A stretch of DNA of 64,000 nucleotides from Paenibacillus algicola (GTDB taxonomy: Bacteria > Bacillota > Bacilli > Paenibacillales > Paenibacillaceae). Below are positions 17,117 to 25,972 of this stretch, piece by piece; positions within the stretch are counted from its first letter, which is position 1, and every line of letters starts with the position of its first letter. The DNA is taken from positions 1,856,501 through 1,920,500 of the forward strand of contig NZ_CP040396.1 in the NCBI RefSeq assembly GCF_005577435.1. Direction: 5' to 3'. The notes under the pieces are model-generated. The model searched no databases. It worked only from the letters and a program-made list of their open reading frames with translations, and was not told where the DNA came from. Made by a program: the position numbers and the translations under genes.

Positions 17117-19372
17117 ATGAAGCGAAAAAAAAGATGGCTTCTGGCGGGTGCAGCCCTGCTGGCCCTGTTTGGCGGGGCCGCCGCGATCCTCGGCTTCTCC
17201 CGGCCGGAGATGGCGGTGTATGAAAGCGGCAGCGGGATATCGATGAAATTCAAAGCCTCAGGGCCGCGCTTTGTTCAATATCGGGAGAATGAGGAGCCGG
17301 GCTGGCATGACATGTTTGTCAAGGGCGTGAATCTGGGGGCGACGGTTCCCGGCTATTTTCCGGGAGAGCTTCCGGCGACCGAGGAGGACTATCTGAGGTG
17401 GTTTCAGCAAATCGACGAGATGGGGGCCAATGTGATCCGGGTCTACACGATCCATCAGCCCCTCTTTTATTCTGCCCTGGTGAAGTACAATGAGGAACGG
17501 CCCGAGGATCCGCTGTACTTTATGCAGGGGATCTGGTCCCCGGAGGAGCAGCTGATTGAGGAGCAGGACGCCTATGCCGAGCATATCCATCAGGCCTTTA
17601 AGCAGGAAATTGGGAAGGCGGTAGGAGCCGTGTATGGCGACATTACCATTGAGCCAAGCCCCGGCGCTGCCAGCGGTACATACACCGATAACGCGGGACC
17701 GTATCTGATGGCCTGGCATATTGGAACGGAATGGGATCCGGCCATGGTCAAGAACACGAACGAAAAGCATAGCGACGTTCCGCTGTACCAGGGGGACTAC
17801 TTCGCAGCAACCGAGGAGGCCAGTCCTTTTGAGAGCTGGCTGGCGGGGATCGTGGATCATACCGCTGCCCAGGAGATCAAATATGGCTGGCAGCATCCGA
17901 TGGCATTTACGAATTGGGTCACGACGGACGTTTTGGAGCATCCTGGCGAGCCTCTTTTTGAAGAGGACATGGTGTCTGTAGACGCGCGGCATGTCGAGCC
18001 GGTGAACTGGGAGGCCGGATATTTCGCAGCCTTTCATGTGTACCCTTACTATCCTGATTTCTTCCGCACGGACAAGACGCTCCAAACGATCGAGGACGGA
18101 GAAGGCGGATTTAATACGTACCGGGCTTATCTGAGAAGGCTGAAGCAGGAAATCAAGGAACTGCCCGTTATGATTACGGAGTATGGCGTGCCATCCTCCA
18201 AGGGGCTGTCTCACCACGGCCCCGGCGGACGGGACCAAGGCGGCCATAACGAGCAGGAGCAGGGCGAGATTAACGTCTCGTTAACCCGGGATATTTACGA
18301 GGAAGGCTATGCGGGCGCCATTCTGTTCATGTGGCAGGATGAATGGTTCAAGAAGACGTGGAATACGATGCCGCTTGAACTGCCGGCTGATCGCCGGGCT
18401 TACTGGCTGAATGTGCTCACGAATGAAAAAATGTTCGGTGTGCTTGCCATGGAGCCGGGAAAAGCGTCACTGCTGCACGTTGACGGCAGCCTGGACGATT
18501 GGGATCAGCTGGGCGAGGGGGAGGCTGTGGAATGGATGAGTCCCTCCTCAGGCGTCCAGCGAATGAAGGTGACGCATGATGAAGCGTATCTGTACGTTGG
18601 ACTAGAGCTTGATCGCAGCTTCGATCCTCTGCAGCATACTCTGTGGATCGGAGCTGATACCCAGGCGGGCGGTGACATCCCCGTGAAGGAGCTGGACGGA
18701 AGAAGCCTGATCGGCGGCAAGCTGGAAACGCTGATTCAGCTTGCCGGGGACGAGGATTCCCAGGTAAAGATTGCTCCGTCCTACAACTTTCACAAGCGGC
18801 TGTACGGTAAAGAAGGCTACTGGATGCTGCCGGAGGAAGACGTGAAGGCTAAAGAGCCGCTTTCCTTCGACCCCTGGAAGCTCGGTATCAGCCTGATGAT
18901 GTCACCGCCGGATACCCGCTTTGCGCATCCCTTCGTAGACGAAGTCGTTGGAGATTTAAAGCGCGGTAGCAGCAATCCCGACAATCCCGACTTTGACTCT
19001 CTGGCCGCCTGGCAGTATAAGGAGCAGGTGCTGGAGCTGCGCATTCCGTGGATGCTGCTCGGCTTCGCCGATCCCAGCTCCCACCAGGCTATTGATTATT
19101 CTCCAATGGAAAGCCGCAGAGCCTTTCGGACGTCAGCTGTTGAGGGCATTACGCTCATTCCGTGGCTGCAGGATCGCGGAGCAGGAAAGGCAGCAAAGCC
19201 AAAGGACAGCAGCGGCGAAGTGCTGGATGTGAAGAGCGTGTCACCGTATGTGTGGAAGGGCTGGGAAGGGGTTGACGTAAAGTACAGTGAGCGGCTGAAG
19301 CAGAGCTATGCTGCGATGCAGGCTTACTTTACGAGTGTGCCCGATATTTATCCGAACGCCAATCCGGAATAA
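17117..19372 (+). CDS. membrane-anchored GH-A-like TIM-barrel protein with C-terminal CBM9-like domain
   Basis: 751 residues from the ATG at 17117, after AAGGAG. An N-terminal signal anchor (residues ~6-28) exports it. The central region looks like a clan GH-A glycoside hydrolase: GANVIRVYTIHQP, then WHIGTEWDP with Glu205 in the acid/base position (the usual preceding Asn is Thr), and VMITEYGVPSSKG with Glu355 as candidate nucleophile. Around residue 460 a second domain starts with HVDGSLDDWDQLG, the opening of CBM9/DOMON-like sugar-binding modules. It heads a six-gene run with a glycosyltransferase and probably acts on the nascent polysaccharide outside the membrane. Enzymatic activity is inferred. 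Confidence 0.75.
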   Translation: MKRKKRWLLAGAALLALFGGAAAILGFSRPEMAVYESGSGISMKFKASGPRFVQYRENEEPGWHDMFVKGVNLGATVPGYFPGELPATEEDYLRWFQQIDEMGANVIRVYTIHQPLFYSALVKYNEERPEDPLYFMQGIWSPEEQLIEEQDAYAEHIHQAFKQEIGKAVGAVYGDITIEPSPGAASGTYTDNAGPYLMAWHIGTEWDPAMVKNTNEKHSDVPLYQGDYFAATEEASPFESWLAGIVDHTAAQEIKYGWQHPMAFTNWVTTDVLEHPGEPLFEEDMVSVDARHVEPVNWEAGYFAAFHVYPYYPDFFRTDKTLQTIEDGEGGFNTYRAYLRRLKQEIKELPVMITEYGVPSSKGLSHHGPGGRDQGGHNEQEQGEINVSLTRDIYEEGYAGAILFMWQDEWFKKTWNTMPLELPADRRAYWLNVLTNEKMFGVLAMEPGKASLLHVDGSLDDWDQLGEGEAVEWMSPSSGVQRMKVTHDEAYLYVGLELDRSFDPLQHTLWIGADTQAGGDIPVKELDGRSLIGGKLETLIQLAGDEDSQVKIAPSYNFHKRLYGKEGYWMLPEEDVKAKEPLSFDPWKLGISLMMSPPDTRFAHPFVDEVVGDLKRGSSNPDNPDFDSLAAWQYKEQVLELRIPWMLLGFADPSSHQAIDYSPMESRRAFRTSAVEGITLIPWLQDRGAGKAAKPKDSSGEVLDVKSVSPYVWKGWEGVDVKYSERLKQSYAAMQAYFTSVPDIYPNANPE

Positions 19373-19390
19373 AGAGAGGAGAGGTCAGCT

Positions 19391-20581
19391 ATGTTTTCCA
19401 ATATGGAGCTGGCATATGGATTTATTTATGTATGCAGCGGTCTGATTGCAGCCGGGATCATCCTGCTGTTCACCATGAAGCTCCGGCACCAGGCGGAGCA
19501 GAAGCAGATGGAGGCCTTCAAAGAGAAGCACCGCGATTATTTCATCTACCTCCAGTCTCACCTGCATGATGATGTACAGCTGGCGCTGCCGCAAGGAAGG
19601 CTGGAGCCGCTGGAACGAAGAGTTGTCGAGGATAAATTGATACAATGGATTGAACGACTTAAGGGAGAGAGCCGCAGCAAGCTGGTTTCGCTGTGTCAGG
19701 AAGCCGGCTTTGTAGAGGCAGAAAAAAGAATGCTGTCCAGCCTGTTTCCCGGAAAAAGAGTGGAAGCAGCATACCGCCTGGGCGGCATGCGTGCCGCCGA
19801 AGCCGTACCGGAGATGCTGGAGCTGCTTCAGACAATGAGGTACGGCCCGGAGAGCATCATTGTGGCCAGGGCGATTGCGAAGAGCGCTGACCAGTATGAG
19901 TTCATCCGGGCAATGCTGAAGCAGCTGCTGGCATCCGGGAAGCCGGTGCAGCATCTGGCAGCAGATATGTTGCTGGAGACCCGGCTGGAATCTGCCGGGC
20001 TGCTTCGCAGGCTGCTGCAGGAGGAGGAGCTTGGAATACTCAAGGCCGCGCTGGCTGCAATGTGGGGACAGGCTGTGCCTGCCGTAGTTCCTGCGCTGGG
20101 ACGTCTGGCCTTTAACGGGCAAGAGGACGTGCGGGCGGAGGCAGTCAAGCTGTATCTGGCCTCCAACCCGGTCCTGAAGGACGATACCATTTCCCAGCTG
20201 ATGAGCGATAAGGAATGGGAGGTTCGAGCTGTGACCGCCAAAGCCCTCGGGCGCATCCACGCCGCCGGCAGCATTCCGCTGCTCCAGGCCGCACTGGCCG
20301 ACGACAGCTGGCATGTGCGGCATAACAGCGCTGAGAGCCTGTCTCTGCTCGGAGAGCAGGGGTTTGAGGCGCTGTGTCAGGCGGCGCTGGGAGCGGGTGC
20401 TGCCCGCGAGATTGCACTGTCCCGGATTGAGCAGGTCATGGGATCAGAGCGGTCGACTCAGGCCGTGGATCAGATTGTTGCCTTTAACAAGATCAAGCTC
20501 GTTTACGAAAGCTACTTCGGCATATCTTCGAAAAAAGCAGCCGTGCAGATGGCCGGCGTAGGAGGCGATTATTCTGCTTAG
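19391..20581 (+). CDS. membrane protein with cytoplasmic HEAT-repeat domain
   Basis: 396 residues. One transmembrane segment (about residues 5-27, FIYVCSGLIAAGIILLF) is followed by a basic stretch and a long helical domain. Between about residues 115 and 350 repeated units can be seen, such as KRVEAAYRLGGMRAAEAVPEML, EDVRAEAVKLYLASNP and EWEVRAVTAKALGRIHAAGSIPLL with DDSWHVRHNSAESLSLLGEQG. These have the spacing of HEAT/PBS-lyase repeats and normally form a protein-binding scaffold. It lies 18 bp after the GH-like gene and 4 bp before the glycosyltransferase, so it may organise or regulate the synthase at the membrane. No enzymatic motif. Confidence 0.8.
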   Translation: MFSNMELAYGFIYVCSGLIAAGIILLFTMKLRHQAEQKQMEAFKEKHRDYFIYLQSHLHDDVQLALPQGRLEPLERRVVEDKLIQWIERLKGESRSKLVSLCQEAGFVEAEKRMLSSLFPGKRVEAAYRLGGMRAAEAVPEMLELLQTMRYGPESIIVARAIAKSADQYEFIRAMLKQLLASGKPVQHLAADMLLETRLESAGLLRRLLQEEELGILKAALAAMWGQAVPAVVPALGRLAFNGQEDVRAEAVKLYLASNPVLKDDTISQLMSDKEWEVRAVTAKALGRIHAAGSIPLLQAALADDSWHVRHNSAESLSLLGEQGFEALCQAALGAGAAREIALSRIEQVMGSERSTQAVDQIVAFNKIKLVYESYFGISSKKAAVQMAGVGGDYSA

Positions 20582-20585
20582 AGAC

Positions 20586-21992
20586 ATGCTGCTGACCTAT
20601 GGCACGATGGCTGTGTACTATGTCATGCTGGTCAATGCGCTGTATTTTGCAATCATGCTGTTCTCTTTCGGACACATTCGGAATATTTACCGGCGGGCTG
20701 CATTTTCCCAATATAATACGCTGTCCGGCTCCGAGCTGGTGCCGCCGGTTTCGCTGCTCGTCCCTTCCTATAACGAGGAGTTGACGATTATCGAGAATGT
20801 GCGCTGCCTCATGACACTGAACTATCCGTCCTACGAAGTCATTGTCATTAATGACGGGTCTGCTGACCGTACCCTGGAGGTGCTCATCGAAGAGTATGAG
20901 CTGGTGCGGCTTGTCAATCCGGAGTTTCGGGGCACCATTCCCACCCAATCCATCCGCGGGGTGTACCATAACGACAAATACCCGCACCTTCTGGTGATCG
21001 ACAAGGAGAACGGCGGCAAGGCCGACTCTCTCAATGCGGGCATTAACCTGTCGCAATACCCGCTCATTTCGTCGATTGATGCAGATTCTCTGTTGGAGAA
21101 GGACGCGCTGATTCGGATGGCAAGAATGTATATGGAAAATCCGGAGGAAACCGTCGCGATTGGCGGAGATGTACGGATTGCCAACGGCTGCACGATTGAG
21201 AACGGGACGGTCAAAGAGGTGTCGCTGCCGCGTCAAATGTGGCCGATGTTTCAATCCATCGAGTACCTGAAGGCCTTTCTTGGCGGCCGAATCGGCTGGA
21301 GCCGAATGAACGGACTGATTATCGTCTCTGGAGCCTTCGGCTTGTTCCGAAAAGATTACGTCATTGCGGTAGGAGGCTATCGCGGCGGCTATCCCGGCGA
21401 GGACATGAACATCATTATCAAGCTTCACCGCTATATGCTGGAGAACAAGCTGAAATATCGGATTGCGTTCTGTCCGGAGGCGGTGTGCTGGACCCAGGCG
21501 CCGGACAGCTATCATATTTTGTCCAATCAACGCAAGCGCTGGGGTCGCGGCAATCTGAAAAATATGATTGAAAACAAGGATATGGTGTTCAATCCGCGCT
21601 ATAAAATTATGGGTCTGCTGACCATGCCGTACAATGTTATTTTCGAAGCGCTCAATCCCTATTTCAAAATTACCGGGCTTCTCGCGCTGATCGGCTACGT
21701 CATGATGGATATGACCCACTGGCATGTGCTGTTGGTGTTCGGGCTGGTTAACGTGCTGAGCGGATATTTGCTGAGTGTGGGCGCTTTGCTGCTGGAGGAA
21801 ATGGCGTTCCGCCGTTACCCCAAGCTTTCAGATCTTTCCAAAATGCTGCTGTTCTCCGCTCTGAAGTTCCTCGGCTATCACCAGCTGGGCGGCTTATGGA
21901 GAATTCAAGGACATATCCAGTACTTGCAAAATAATAATACGTGGGGAACCATGACCCGCCAGAGCTGGAAGGACAAGAATACAGCGGCGTAA
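20586..21992 (+). CDS. processive family 2 glycosyltransferase (membrane polysaccharide synthase)
   Basis: 468 residues. An N-terminal helix precedes the GT2 domain: VPSYNEE, INDGSADRT (nucleotide binding), ENGGKADSLNAG, SSIDADSLL (the DxD metal site), GAFGLF, PGEDMNIIIK (acceptor-side Asp) and the processivity motif QRKRWGRG. Further hydrophobic helices at the C-terminus would form the export channel. The set is typical of cellulose, hyaluronan or poly-GlcNAc synthases. The adjacent UDP-HexNAc dehydrogenase suggests a polymer with an amino-uronic acid. The start codon lacks a good own ribosome-binding site, so translation is probably coupled to the HEAT gene. Confidence 0.9.
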   Translation: MLLTYGTMAVYYVMLVNALYFAIMLFSFGHIRNIYRRAAFSQYNTLSGSELVPPVSLLVPSYNEELTIIENVRCLMTLNYPSYEVIVINDGSADRTLEVLIEEYELVRLVNPEFRGTIPTQSIRGVYHNDKYPHLLVIDKENGGKADSLNAGINLSQYPLISSIDADSLLEKDALIRMARMYMENPEETVAIGGDVRIANGCTIENGTVKEVSLPRQMWPMFQSIEYLKAFLGGRIGWSRMNGLIIVSGAFGLFRKDYVIAVGGYRGGYPGEDMNIIIKLHRYMLENKLKYRIAFCPEAVCWTQAPDSYHILSNQRKRWGRGNLKNMIENKDMVFNPRYKIMGLLTMPYNVIFEALNPYFKITGLLALIGYVMMDMTHWHVLLVFGLVNVLSGYLLSVGALLLEEMAFRRYPKLSDLSKMLLFSALKFLGYHQLGGLWRIQGHIQYLQNNNTWGTMTRQSWKDKNTAA

Positions 21993-22049
21993 TGCCGTGT
22001 CCAGGCCGTGATGGGGATAAAAAAATAATGGTGAAGGGTGGAGGAAATG

Positions 22050-22844
22050 ATGTCGCATACCGCAACGTTAACGAAGGAACAGCAAGGCAGCCTGCTTGAT
22101 TTGCTCCAGGAGGAGGTGCCGAAGGCGCCGAATCATAGCTGCGGTCTCTTGTTTCTGCACTGTGCCGGAGGAATGTCCGGGACGCCGGGATATGTGGAGG
22201 CGTTTATCCAGTCCATTCCGGGTGCAGGCCGCGTCTACAGGGATCGGGAATCCGGCATTGTGGCGCTGCTGCTGCCTGGACTTACACTTTCTGCTGCCCA
22301 CTATCAGGCACTGCTGCTGAAGCAGCACTTGCTGCGCATCAAGCCAGATGCAGATCCCCGCATGGCGCTGACTGCCCTCACAGATATTCCTGCTGTTCAC
22401 ATGCTGAACAGCATGGCAGAGTCAGTGCGCCTGAGCATCACCTCGGACATTCAGATTTTTACAGAGCACAGTCCATCCGGAGCCAGTAAAATTCTGATCG
22501 TCGATCATGATGATGCGGTCAGGGAATTTCTGCAGATCCGCCTGGAGCTGCAGGGCTATCATACGCTGGAGGCTCATGACGGGCTGAAGGCGCTGGAGCT
22601 CATTCCCCAATGGAAGCCGGATCTGGTGCTGACGGAGCTGAATTTATCCGGCATTGATGGGCTGCCATTCATCCATCATATTCATCAGCTGGAGGTGGAT
22701 GCTCCGCCCAAGATCGTCATTTTGACTGAAAAACGTGTTGAACAGACCATCAGTCAATGCTTTCAGCATGGGGTGGACGACTATGTGACCAAGCCCTTCT
22801 CTCCGATCGAGCTGGATGCGCGCATTCGGCGTTGCTTGCACTAA
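22050..22844 (+). CDS. receiver-domain protein with phosphoacceptor Asp replaced by Glu
   Basis: 264 residues from the ATG at 22050 (GGAGG at 5 nt). The first ~145 residues form a domain I do not recognise, with an alternating hydrophobic pattern (CGLLFLHCAGG, IVALLLPGL). A CheY-like receiver follows (KILIVDHDDAVREFLQIRLE...). The acidic pair, the Thr (VILTEK) and the Lys (VTKPF) are present, but the site of phosphorylation reads LVLTELNLSG: Glu196 instead of Asp. The domain may mimic the phosphorylated state or act only as a binding module. There is no DNA-binding output. It sits inside the exopolysaccharide operon and probably modulates the synthase by protein contact. Confidence 0.85.
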   Translation: MSHTATLTKEQQGSLLDLLQEEVPKAPNHSCGLLFLHCAGGMSGTPGYVEAFIQSIPGAGRVYRDRESGIVALLLPGLTLSAAHYQALLLKQHLLRIKPDADPRMALTALTDIPAVHMLNSMAESVRLSITSDIQIFTEHSPSGASKILIVDHDDAVREFLQIRLELQGYHTLEAHDGLKALELIPQWKPDLVLTELNLSGIDGLPFIHHIHQLEVDAPPKIVILTEKRVEQTISQCFQHGVDDYVTKPFSPIELDARIRRCLH

Positions 22845-22908
22845 GCTGGAGCGGGATGCGCTTTCTGGCGCGCTGTCATAGAAGGATAAATTCAAAAACG
22901 AAAGGTAG

Positions 22909-24276
22909 ATGACGATGAACCAGGATTATGAAACATTATTGCAGGCCATTCAAGAGAAAAAAGCGGTATTGGGAGTGGTCGGACTGGGGTATGTAGGTCT
23001 GCCTTTGGCTGTAGAAATGGTGAAGCAGGGCTTTACGGTCGTGGGCATCGACCTGGACCCCGCCAAAATCGACGCTATTTACCGCGGGGAGTCTTACATC
23101 TCGGACATTGCGGATGCAGATCTGGCGGAGGTTATGTCCTCCGGCCGCTTCAAGCCGACAACAGACTACAGTATGATGGCCGTCATTGATGCAGTCAGCA
23201 TCTGCGTCCCGACTCCCCTTAGCGAGAATCAGGACCCCGATACCTCATACATTACGATGGTTGTCAATCAGCTGAAGCGGTTTATGAAGCCGCGCCTTCT
23301 TATTACCCTGGAGAGCACGACCTATCCGGGAACGACAGAGGAGCTGATCCAGTCCGAGATTGAGAAGCTGGGCTATACGGCTGGTAAGGATTTCTTTCTA
23401 TGCTTCTCACCGGAGCGCGTAGACCCGTCCAATATCCGCTTTAATACAAGGAATACACCGAAGGTGATTGGGGGTACGACGGCAGCCTGCCTGAGCCTGG
23501 GGCAAGCGCTGTATAGTCAATATGTAGATACCGTAGTGCCGGTGAGCTCGCCTAAGGTGGCGGAAATGTCAAAGCTGCTGGAAAATACATTTCGCAGCGT
23601 AAACATTGCTTTCGTGAACGAGATGGCCATGATGTGTGACCGGATGGGCATTGATGTGTGGGAGGTGATCGACGCTGCGGCTACAAAGCCGTTCGGGTTT
23701 ATGCCTTTTTATCCCGGACCAGGTATTGGGGGTCACTGTATTCCGCTGGATCCCATGTATCTGTCCTGGAAAGCCAAGGGCTTCCGCTTCTACAGCAAAT
23801 TCATTGAGCTGGCCCAGTCCACGAATGACAATATGCCTTACTATGTCATTAACAAAACAGCGGCGATTCTCAACGAGTACGCCAAGTCGATTAAACGCTC
23901 TAGCATTCTCATTCTCGGCATGTCCTACAAGCCGGACATCAGCGATCTTCGGGAATCACCGGGACTGGAAATCTACGAGCTGTTTAAGGAAAATGGCGCC
24001 CGCGTAGATTACTACGATCCTCACGCCCGCAGCTTCAAGGATAAGCAGGGGGTTACGGTAAGCAGCGTTGACTATGATGTGAACCGCTTCAGCCAATATG
24101 ACTGCATGGTGCTGATCACGAATCATAGCTCCCTGGATTACAGTCTGCTGGCTGCGATGCATGTGCCCATCCTGGATACGCGCAATGCGTTCCGTGCTTA
24201 CGCCGGACCGCATATCCATAAGCTGGGCCACTCCGTGCAGCATGTGAAGGAGCCGGGCGAAGCGCTTCTGGTGTAG
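22909..24276 (+). CDS. nucleotide-sugar dehydrogenase, WbpA/UDP-N-acetylglucosamine 6-dehydrogenase type
   Basis: 455 residues (an ATG at 22915 is a possible alternative start). Rossmann motif GVVGLGYVGLPLA at ~24, TTYPGTTEE at ~140, and the catalytic Cys277 in PGPGIGGHCIPLDPMYLSWKAK, a form typical of UDP-HexNAc dehydrogenases rather than UDP-glucose dehydrogenases; the C-terminal NAD/UDP domain follows (LGMSYKPDISDLRESP). It oxidises C6 of a UDP-sugar with two NAD+ to give a uronic acid donor. In this operon it should supply the glycosyltransferase at 20.6 kb. The exact substrate is inferred. Confidence 0.88.
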   Translation: MTMNQDYETLLQAIQEKKAVLGVVGLGYVGLPLAVEMVKQGFTVVGIDLDPAKIDAIYRGESYISDIADADLAEVMSSGRFKPTTDYSMMAVIDAVSICVPTPLSENQDPDTSYITMVVNQLKRFMKPRLLITLESTTYPGTTEELIQSEIEKLGYTAGKDFFLCFSPERVDPSNIRFNTRNTPKVIGGTTAACLSLGQALYSQYVDTVVPVSSPKVAEMSKLLENTFRSVNIAFVNEMAMMCDRMGIDVWEVIDAAATKPFGFMPFYPGPGIGGHCIPLDPMYLSWKAKGFRFYSKFIELAQSTNDNMPYYVINKTAAILNEYAKSIKRSSILILGMSYKPDISDLRESPGLEIYELFKENGARVDYYDPHARSFKDKQGVTVSSVDYDVNRFSQYDCMVLITNHSSLDYSLLAAMHVPILDTRNAFRAYAGPHIHKLGHSVQHVKEPGEALLV

Positions 24277-24290
24277 CTGCAGCCTCCTTT

Positions 24291-25208
24291 ATGAAAAGAC
24301 TAGCGTGGATGCGGCGGCGCGGCGTGCCAGGCTCTCTTGCGGCGGTGCTCCTGGTCGTGGCTGCGTTGCTGCTGTGGTCTCTACTGCAGCGTTCGGACCA
24401 TGTGCAGCAGGACAAGGCCACTTGGCTGTGGGACGCTGCAGGGATTGCGCAAAAGGGCGATGAGATCATTTCCTTCTGTGCGCAGGAGGGAGTGAAGGTC
24501 ATCTTTGTACAGATCCAGTCGGAGGTTCGAAAGGAGGATTACCGCCGCTTTGCAGCAGGAGCGTACGCTGCAGGCATCGCCGTCCATGCACTGGATGGTC
24601 AGCCGGAATGGGCGTATGAAGAGCATCGGGGAGAAGTAAGCCAGATGCTATCCTGGCTTGCACAGTATAATGCCCAATCCCAGCCGGAGGAACGGTTTCA
24701 GGGAATTCAGCTGGATATAGAGCCTTATGTGCTAAAACGGTGGGAGCGGGAGCGAGATCAGGTTGTGCTGGAGTGGGCGGGGAATATGGAGGCCTGGGCT
24801 GCCGATGCGGCAGCCTCGGGGATTCCGCTCAGTGTGGCCGTGCCGTTCTGGCTGGACGACATTCCGGCCCTGGATGACACGGACAATTTCTGTCTCTGGC
24901 TCCAGCAGCGGACGGCCGCCATCGCGGTGATGTCCTACCGGGATCAGGGCGAGCAGATGTACGAGCTGGCCCGCCAGGAGCTGGAGCAGGGAGAACAGCT
25001 CGGAACCTCGGTCTGGATCGGCATGGAGCTGGCCGATACCGATGAGGGCGATCATCTGACGTTCCACGACCAGACCTTATCTCAGATGGAGCTGGAAGCG
25101 CAGCGAGCCTCTTTCCTGGGGAGGGCTCACCGCTCTTATGCCGGTCTGGCCGTGCACCATTTCGAAGCCTGGCATCATAAATGGAAGGGGACAGGACCCC
25201 TGGAATAA
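24291..25208 (+). CDS. membrane-anchored TIM-barrel-like protein of unknown activity
   Basis: 305 residues. A basic N-terminus and one hydrophobic segment (about 14-33) suggest export with a membrane anchor. The soluble part starts TWLWDAAGIAQ and contains GVKVIFVQIQ, GIQLDIEPYVL (acidic residues at a strand end, as in glycoside hydrolase barrels), PLSVAVPFWLDDIP and AIAVMSYRDQG, a pattern of barrel strands like that of uncharacterised GH-like proteins. Last gene of the exopolysaccharide run, 14 bp after the dehydrogenase. A hydrolytic or editing role on the polymer is plausible but unproven. Confidence 0.7.
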   Translation: MKRLAWMRRRGVPGSLAAVLLVVAALLLWSLLQRSDHVQQDKATWLWDAAGIAQKGDEIISFCAQEGVKVIFVQIQSEVRKEDYRRFAAGAYAAGIAVHALDGQPEWAYEEHRGEVSQMLSWLAQYNAQSQPEERFQGIQLDIEPYVLKRWERERDQVVLEWAGNMEAWAADAAASGIPLSVAVPFWLDDIPALDDTDNFCLWLQQRTAAIAVMSYRDQGEQMYELARQELEQGEQLGTSVWIGMELADTDEGDHLTFHDQTLSQMELEAQRASFLGRAHRSYAGLAVHHFEAWHHKWKGTGPLE

Positions 25209-25262
25209 GACGGACAGTCCCTATCTGCCCGCCTTGGTCCTATGGAGGCCGCTGTATTAAAG

Positions 25263-25314
25263 CATCCGTAAGGCTTTTGTCGTCAATGGCGATGAAGCTT
25301 GTGCGGATGTTTTT
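25263..25314 (+). terminator. intrinsic terminator of the exopolysaccharide operon
   Basis: CATCCG (25263-25268) pairs with CGGATG (25304-25309), extended inward by an imperfect AGGCTT/AAGCTT helix, followed by TTTTT. Confidence 0.6.
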
Positions 25315-25318
25315 GCGG

Positions 25319-25702
25319 TCAGGTCTGTGGTGGTGCAGGAGAAAAGGAGAACAGCGATGACAGCTCCTGCTGCATATCGTCCCAAGCCACCACGAGCTCG
25401 CCCTGGTGACCACGGCATTGGTATTGAACTCTGACGCCTCCTTCCGTTCGCTGATGCTTCAGCATGCGGATGCCGCGCAGCCTGAGCTCCTCGCGGATGC
25501 TAAACAGCTGCTCACGCATAGTATCATCCAGCGCGCCGAAATCGCGAAGGTACAGCTCTGACATTTTTAACGGTAGGGTACGGAGGATTGACATATTTCG
25601 CCGGAGAGTTCGCTGAATCACCATATAGATGGTGCAAAGGGTAATCAGCTGCTGGTCCCTCTCAGTGGGCGGGGGAGGGGAAGACAGGCGCCGTGTGCTC
25701 AT
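25319..25702 (-). CDS. hypothetical protein
   Basis: 127 residues from the ATG at 25702, with AAGGA 10 nt upstream; an in-frame GTG at 25732 is less likely. The N-terminus has several prolines (SSPPPPTERD). The centre is helical and basic (VIQRTLRRNMSILRTLPLK), and the C-terminal half alternates charged and hydrophobic residues (GGVRVQYQCRGHQGELVV). No signal peptide or membrane segment. It faces the exopolysaccharide operon tail to tail. I do not recognise the family; it looks like a small Paenibacillus-type cytoplasmic protein. Confidence 0.6.
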   Translation of the reverse strand: MSTRRLSSPPPPTERDQQLITLCTIYMVIQRTLRRNMSILRTLPLKMSELYLRDFGALDDTMREQLFSIREELRLRGIRMLKHQRTEGGVRVQYQCRGHQGELVVAWDDMQQELSSLFSFSPAPPQT

Positions 25703-25957
25703 AGATTTCACGTCCTTATAAAATAGAAACACATGTTCTTATAATTACCAATCATAAAGAGAAGGATTCTATATGGCAAGCAAGAATTTCAGGAAATTCA
25801 GGCTGGCGGAAAGAAGTGCCTGGAATACTCTGTAAATCTCATCATATATATTTGTGAAAAGCACGGCGCTTGGATGGGGACGGGAGGCTTCTTTTTTGAA
25901 GCGGGAGGAGGGGAATACATATAATTCCAATTTGCTGTTTAGCTAACAAGGTAAGTG

Positions 25958-25966
25958 TGTTATAAT
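25958..25966 (+). promoter_or_regulatory. extended -10 promoter of yitT leader
   Basis: TGT immediately before TATAAT (25961-25966) gives an extended -10; the -35 is poor. Transcription would start near 25973, leaving a ~250 nt leader. Confidence 0.6.
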
Positions 25967-25972
25967 ATAGGC

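Noticed and set aside
20493..21725. 410-codon open frame on the minus strand
   Set aside because: Antisense to the GT2 gene, whose family motifs are all present; no ribosome-binding site and no sensible protein features.
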